Below are positions 54,405-60,000 of a DNA stretch of 60,000 nucleotides, one piece after another. The notes below the pieces were generated by a model. It was not told where the DNA came from. It made no database searches and saw only the letters and a list, made by a program, of their open reading frames with translations. The position numbers and the translations under genes were made by a program. Position 1 is the stretch's first letter; the number at the start of each line of letters is the position of its first letter. The DNA comes from Polytrichum commune (Eukaryota > Streptophyta > Polytrichopsida > Polytrichales > Polytrichaceae): assembly GCA_950295325.1 (NCBI GenBank), contig OX485805.1, forward strand, positions 13,118,501 through 13,178,500. The letters are read 5' to 3'.

Positions 54405-55376
54405 TGTCGCGCACCTCTCCATGAGGAGTGCCCGAAACACCATGGGCACAAGGGGGACCCCGGAGTGACACCCGGGACTTGTGGCGCCGTTGGTGAGAGG
54501 GCCCAAGTGATCCTAGTGTGGGTGAGGGCCCCGGGCGTTGGGAACGCCTCCCACCCACGAAGACTAGGAGGCACAAGGGTAAGGCCATGAGCTATGCGTA
54601 GCTCATGGCGTGGTGATTCTAGAATGCTCAAGAACACCTCAATCGGAGGTGTGAGCTAGGAGTTATGGCCATTTGAGTGGGGCGCTGTCCCGGGACAGCG
54701 CCCTGGTACAGCAGTGCCTGGGAGGGATTCCCGGGACTGCCAAGGTTCAAACAGGCATAACTTCCCCAAGACTTGCTCGAATGGAGCAAGTGAGGAGTCC
54801 ATCGGCATCTACGTGAAGCGTAGATGAGGATGGAGTGGTTGGTTGTTATGATCAGACATCATACAAGAAAGTTATGATGGTCTGAAGCTGCTGGGGGGTT
54901 CTAGGCCCAGCAGCTAAAGGAAATTGTCCACTTGGCCCCAACTCTTGGTAGGGAGACAAGAGGTTGGTTGACGGTGGGGTAGGGGCCCCGCGTAGAGTCC
55001 TAGAGGCTTATATGGGTGAGGTGGTGTGGCCTCACCCACCCGAGGCCGAACGGCAAGGCCTCCATGGGCATTGGCCCATTGTGAGGCCATAGTTGCCTAG
55101 TATGGTTCGGGTTGTTGTAGTGTTGCTCCGGCAACGCGATGATCAACATGGGATTGGACTTCCATGGATGGAAGTCCACATCTAGGAATGGGTTACCGAT
55201 TAAGGGGTGAGTCCCGAAAGCAAAGTAGGAGGGTTGGTTCCCTCCTATGAACTATAAGGTCCGGGGTAGGAGGAGCTAACCATTAGCATGGCGGTATGCG
55301 AAGGGTTAGCGCTCGTAACCTTTGCTAGAAACAAAATTTGGCAAGATTGCTATGGGGGCTAGCAAGGGTTGCGACA
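54405..55376 (+). repeat. Copy B 3' LTR
   Basis: 972 bp, TG...CA ends, followed by the target duplicate GTTTA. Confidence 0.95.
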
Positions 55377-55381
55377 GTTTA

Positions 55382-55815
55382 CCCGTCCAGGGTGCATTGC
55401 ATGCATAGTCTTGGAATTCATTCTGTAAATTGAAGCAAGACGCATCTGGGCTGGCATTTTCACATTCATTTTTGTTGAACGGATGGTACAACTCGTGCAA
55501 AATGAATGTGATCCTATCATTTTTCTTTTCAAGATTAATGACAACATAATCACCTTGGGCTACCGCACACTCTACTGTCCAGTTTTTTACCTTCATCCAC
55601 TTCTCGGATTCATGTATATCTGCTTTTATTTGATAGGCAAATCTAAGGACAAATATATCATTTTCGTCTTTTTTTACAATAACTGTCCAGTTACCTACAA
55701 TGTCTTCGCGTGGCTTGTAATGGTCGTTGTGGCTTATGTCTTTGATGGCTTTTGGAAGCGGAGGATGGACAAGCTTTGCGAATAAATCAATAGCGGGTCT
55801 TTTTGTAGATTCCAT
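55382..55815 (-). pseudogene. ParB-like exon, 5' part (E2 copy, split by gypsy copy B)
   Basis: ATG at 55815 directly after acceptor tttgcag, as in E1. About 145 codons: a K-R-P motif near the start (E1 also has K-K-R-P), then G-N-W-T-V-I-V-K-K and Y-V-V-I-N-L-E, corresponding to the variable N-terminal domain of E1. It ends at the gypsy insertion, and continues in frame at 48186. Confidence 0.7.
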
Positions 55816-55867
55816 CTGCAAATGTAAAATATACAAGTCAGTATTAAGGTTTGGGGATGCAGAGCCT

Positions 55868-56490
55868 ATCTTACGAACGCGCGGTCGTAAACCTTTGCGT
55901 ACCCTTTCCTATATAATGTGGTTATGTATTATGTTATAGTACATGTCAAGTTTACGAACACACGTCCGTAAACTTGAGATATCTTATAAAAAGAAATCAC
56001 ATACATGATATATGTGCAGAGTTTACGGACGCGCGTCCGTAAACTCTGCACATATATCATCCAAAAGTTTCTATTTCTATATTCCATGAATATAGTATGT
56101 TTTTTATTATTATGTAGCCCTAATTTACGGACGTGCGTCTGTAAATTCTTGGAAAATAAGTTCATTTTTGTTGTGTAGAACTTGTATATTTTGTAGAACT
56201 TATTTTGAAAACCCATGACATGTATTATACTCTGAGATTTTCATAGCTTTTGTTGCCTAGTTTACGGACGCGCGTCCGTAAACTCTGCACATGTATCATG
56301 TACCACATTTAGTGTACTTAGATATTTCAAGTTTACGGACGCACGTCCGTAAACTTATCATTCATGTTTTTAAATAGTTCTTTTTAAATATATCTAAAAT
56401 TTATGGACGTGTGTCCGTAAACTGTTCACACATAGTGCGATGCATATTCCCAGGGTTCCATGAAGTTTACAGACGCGCGTCCGTAAACTT
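55868..56490. repeat. Dispersed E2-type palindromes in the 5' intron
   Basis: Eight copies near 55870, 55950, 56021, 56122, 56260, 56331, 56399 and 56465. Centres are CG, CA and TG. Arms are GTTTACGGACG / CGTCCGTAAAC with zero to three mismatches. Matches the dense set in the E1 5' intron (10.9-11.7 kb). Confidence 0.95.
56005..56060. repeat. Perfect 56-bp palindrome around one E2-type site
   Basis: The palindrome at 56021-56044 is extended on both sides (ATGATATATGTGCAGA outside left, its inverse TCTGCACATATATCAT outside right) without mismatch. It would fold as a 28-bp hairpin stem in single strands. Confidence 0.95.
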
Positions 56491-56743
56491 CAGGCCATTT
56501 TTTAATTACTCTGAATTTAATTACTTTGCACAATTACTGTGTTTCTGGATATTGCTCCGAAATTTTCGGAACAGGTTTTTTGTTGCATTCCATTCATGTG
56601 CAATGTTCATCTTTACTTGGAATGCAACATGGATTTGCACTCCAAATTAGAATATATCAGGTGTTGCATTGCAATAGCAGATTCTACACTCCAAACTAAG
56701 AAGAATGTTCCATTTCAATTTGCAATGTACTAGAAACACTTAC

Positions 56744-56789
56744 CTTTGTACAATGTTTGCTGCTCAACCACAGCTGCAGCTAGGACAGA
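56744..56789 (-). other. Probable 5' untranslated exon of the E2 cluster
   Basis: 46 nt between a good acceptor (attttgcag-like, 56790) and a donor AAAG|gtaagt (56743). The length is not a multiple of three and the next exon begins with ATG, so it is probably leader. E1 equivalent not identified. Confidence 0.45.
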
Positions 56790-57229
56790 CTGCAAATTAA
56801 CAATAAAATTGAAGTTAGAAACCTCTGGTAATGCAATGTGCACATTCAAGATTCAACTAAACTGTGTGTTGCTCCTAAAATGCATCAAACCCACCAAAAA
56901 AACCCTACTACAAAGATTGCACTGGATTGAACATTGACATCAGATAGAAGTGAACAAAGCAAAACATATGATTTCTTAGAACTTGGAAAAAGTGAATTCA
57001 AGTGAAGTGAAGACAATTACAAACTGAAAGGAGGAGCACTCTGAAACAACTAAAATACTCCAACCCTAAAACCCTTGCAACAACTGAAACTACTCCATTA
57101 ATGTCCTAATGAGACTGCAAGCAAAAAACTACTCAATTTCTGATGTTACTTGCAATTGTGAGTGCAACAAAACATTGCATGCTCACACAATACTCACAAT
57201 CCTCCTCTTGTGCATCAATACATAAACTC

Positions 57230-57700
57230 AAATCACCTAATTAGCACCTGGAACAGCACATCTAGCAAAGAGGGAAAGAAAAAAGCACCTGCCTGGAGCT
57301 CCTGGCGCTCTTATGGAACTAAGAGCAAGGAGGAGGAGAAAGAGGAGAAACAACAAGAAGGAGGAGGAGGAGGAGGAGGAGAAGGAGGACCAGTAATAGT
57401 AGCAAAGGAGAAGGAGGAGAAGGAGCAGCAGCAGCAAGGGAGAAGGAGGAGAAGGAGGAGCAGCAAGGGCGAGGAGCAAGGGCGAGGAGGAAAGGAACGA
57501 TGGTGGGCGAGGAGGAAAGGAGCGAAAGGGAGTAAGCGAAAGGAGCAAAATGAGCAAAAAGGAGCGAAAGGAGCGAAGAGCAAGGGAGTGTATCGAAACC
57601 CTAAACCCTAAACGTCACATCCACTCCCTACCTAGACGTCCCATCAACCCGCGCCCAAAGGCCACATGTAACCCTTACGTGGCATATGTCTATTGGTCTA
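57230..57700 (-). promoter_or_regulatory. Probable leader and promoter of the E2 cluster
   Basis: Pyrimidine-rich on minus at 57,290-57,590, followed upstream by tandem telo-box-like AAACCCTAAACCCTAAA at 57,595-57,612 and ACGT cores. Telo-boxes are common near plant transcription starts. Long R/E/K-rich open frames on plus here come from the GGA-type repeat and are not counted as genes. Confidence 0.45.
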
Positions 57701-60000
57701 TTTTGTGATTGCTAGAGTCCACCCTCGATAAATGTTACACTTCCACATGTTAACTCATAATTGTATTTGTTAACAAATTCGTACTCCTCTCATATTGCTA
57801 ACTAGAATGTAAACTTTGTTACATGTTAAGAATAATTTATTCCCCTCTTTGTTAATTTGCCACTTATAAATGTTAACCTACGAACTACATCCAATATTGT
57901 GAGATGACATCCATTACATTGAGTCACAACCTTTCAAAGTGGCAAAAGCCACCAAATTTGACTTTTGTGATCAAATTATTAATATGGGTTATATTGTGAT
58001 TGATACACATATTTTATAATTTATAATTTTGCAAAACTCTCCCTCCATAATTGTAATGAATCAAATTTGTTAAGCATTCAAAAAGCTCCCTTTATAGTTG
58101 TTACAATGTTAACTCACAATAAATGTAAGGAAAATTATATTCCAGAGCATAACATTTATAGAGGATGGATTGTATGTGGTGAGTCCAAAAACGAATACCA
58201 AAAACAATTGCTGACCAAAAATAAAGGAATCTCAATGCTCAAATTATAATAACCATCTAGGCCCAATAGTAAACATAATTTTGAAGTATGGGTTGAGGTT
58301 GAGTAACTCAAGTGTAAGATTTTCTTTGTGGACTTGTTGTAATATGAAGGTAAGCGGGCTTTAAATTACTAGTACACTAAATATTATAAGTAGTATTGCT
58401 TAATATTTAGAATTATGGAATGCTATATTAACTATTCATTGTATATTATGTCATTGGCATCAATTAAATAACATCAATAATAAAAAAGATAAAGCATTTT
58501 GTAATTTTTTACCACAAAGGTGGGATTCAAATGCAATTGGGACAATAATATACCCATTGGCCAAAAATTCAATTAACCCTAAACCCCTACACCCTTATGA
58601 ATCCCTCAATTATCGCAATAATTTGTGAAAGGGGATTTTCAACCTAAATTATACTATCAATAGCAACTTGGGGACTTTATTGAAGTTGGACACTTGGGAT
58701 GCTTTGATGTGAATATCATTATTAATGATATTTAAATTAAGCATGTTTGAAACACAATTAACAAAACCAAACATCGAGATAATATGGGTTAAGATCAAAT
58801 GCTTATAATATCTTAAACAACGTTAGGGGTTAATTCAATCCCTCTGCACATAGGTCTAAGCTTGTATTAGAACAAAAGGAATGGGTAGGTGTTGAATTTA
58901 CATCCCTCTTGTCCATTAAACAACCTTCAGGATTCATGCAATCCTTCCAAACCTAGGCATGAGCTTGTATTATCGCCTATAAGTAGTAGCAAATTGTTGT
59001 TTATATTGGAGTTTTGTTTCCACGACATGTATGGTTGTGTTAAGTATTCGATTATAGAATACCAATATATGATGTTCAAAACCTATCTTCAAAAGTAAAG
59101 GTTTAAAGCAAATGGATAAATATGACTTAGAACATAACTTTGATGATCTTAAATGTTTTGAAGGCTTAATTGTTTTCATATTGTATCCCATCAAAGAATA
59201 ACAAGTCTCGGCTAAATCTTGTACTTGCCTCTAAGGGGTGGATTTTACCCAGGCAAACAAAGATTAAAAAAATGAAAGGTAAGGTTACGCAACCCATGTA
59301 CCTTTTTCCTTAGCCAAATTAAGACCACATATCGGATTGCCATTCACAATTTGATAAATCTTTGTTCTATGTCACCTACTTTTTCACCACTTACCATGTC
59401 TTCAAGAATAATTTGTAAACATAAATTTGCTTGACTTTTGAAATCTTGATGGTTTTGTTTTAGAGAATTTTAAGCCTTGACATGAGTCAGGAGTCGTTTA
59501 TACGGTTTAGGGTTTAGGGTTTAGGGTTAAGAGTATCCCCCTTGTGTCGCCGACTTAATATTGGTTGCCTTATTACTATTTAGATACCCTACCCTCCCTT
59601 TCTGTCCATTATATTTTATGGGTTAATAGTATTACGTAGAACAACAATTGGTATAATTGTTTGCTTGCTTGTTTTGAATTACTTTCCACTTAAGCCTTGA
59701 CATGTATCAGGAGTTGTTCAGTTAACCATGCTTGCATCTCTATGTCCACATGTTTGTTTAAGTTTGGGTGGTTATAGGGTTTAGGGTTGAGGGTAAAAAT
59801 GTTACTTGGAGCAACAATTGGTATTGTTTGAGTATTAATTAATGTAGGTAATGTACATGAGGTACTAAAATATGTTTTTCCTCACGTATAGTACATGAAG
59901 AAGGCTAGTATAATTAGTTTTTTTGAAGTAAATGTTGATGTACGGAAGGGGCCCCTAAGGTTTAGAGAGAAAATTGATAATATTGAATTCAATGCAACCC
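57700..60000. other. AT-rich end region without recognised genes
   Basis: No conserved frames. Telomere-like TTTAGGG units occur at about 59,505-59,530 and a shorter group near 59,775. No E2 right TIR and no E2-type palindrome seen. Confidence 0.5.

Larger units (their letters stand above)
48187..55376 (+). mobile_element. Ty3/gypsy LTR element, copy B
   Basis: 7,190 bp with 972-bp LTRs, duplication GTTTA (48182-48186 and 55377-55381), and pol remnants on plus. The same family as copy A; the same LTR length, a few LTR differences from A, and the two LTRs of B look identical to each other. Shares with A the missing RT core and the two internal repeat arrays. Confidence 0.95.
41839..60000. mobile_element. 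E2: second CACTA-ended element of the E1 family, right end outside window
   Basis: The left end at 41,839 starts CACTATATTCGG and matches the E1 end for about 45 bp with few differences. The cluster from 42.1 kb to about 57.6 kb has the same exon order, phases and orientation as E1, but the palindrome is a different sequence. A gypsy copy is nested at 48,187-55,376. No right TIR or DUF7869 gene is seen before the window ends. The true end may lie inside 57.7-60 kb unseen or beyond. Confidence 0.65.

Overview
The window looks like nuclear DNA from a streptophyte (land plant or close algal relative). The evidence is GT-AG introns, interstitial TTTAGGG repeats, telo-box-like AAACCCTA motifs, and plant-type copia, gypsy, LINE, Harbinger and pogo-like elements. 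I cannot name the species. There is no rRNA, no convincing tRNA and no conserved housekeeping gene; nearly everything recognisable is mobile DNA.

Region by region: 1-3.5 kb holds a broken copia gag and a deleted pogo-like element. From 3,546 to 27,883 lies a large element, here called E1, bounded by a perfect 26-bp inverted repeat starting CACTA. Leftward it carries a gene cluster (ParB-like / DNA-methylase-like / coiled-coil / FCP1-like phosphatase exons, plus a small two-exon unit). Rightward it carries a DUF7869-type gene. Dozens of copies of a 22-bp palindrome (GTTTGGGTCG, two free bases, CGACCCAAAC) are spread through it. A gypsy element (copy A, 17,328-24,369, 972-bp LTRs) sits inside the DUF7869 gene. 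From 27.9 to 30.2 kb are TE debris. An apparently complete 8-kb PIF/Harbinger element with Myb and DDE genes occupies 30,228-38,242. A LINE remnant lies at 39-40.1 kb. From 41,839 a second element, E2, begins with the same CACTA end and carries the same leftward gene cluster in the same exon order, but with a different palindrome (GTTTACGGACG, two free bases, CGTCCGTAAAC). A second gypsy copy (B, 48,187-55,376) interrupts its ParB-like exon. The right end of E2 is outside the window.

Main idea: E1 and E2 are two diverged members of one undescribed family of large TIR elements. Each pairs a long multi-domain protein with its own private palindrome. The palindromes sit in the corresponding introns of both copies and even inside the corresponding exon, yet differ in sequence. 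This suggests co-divergence of a DNA-binding protein and its sites. All internal introns of the cluster are phase 0 and the exons align one to one. Both copies look damaged: E1 by a frameshift in the linker and the gypsy insertion in the DUF7869 gene; E2 by a nonsense codon and the gypsy insertion. Gene models here are inferred from splice signals and from comparing the two copies, not from transcripts.
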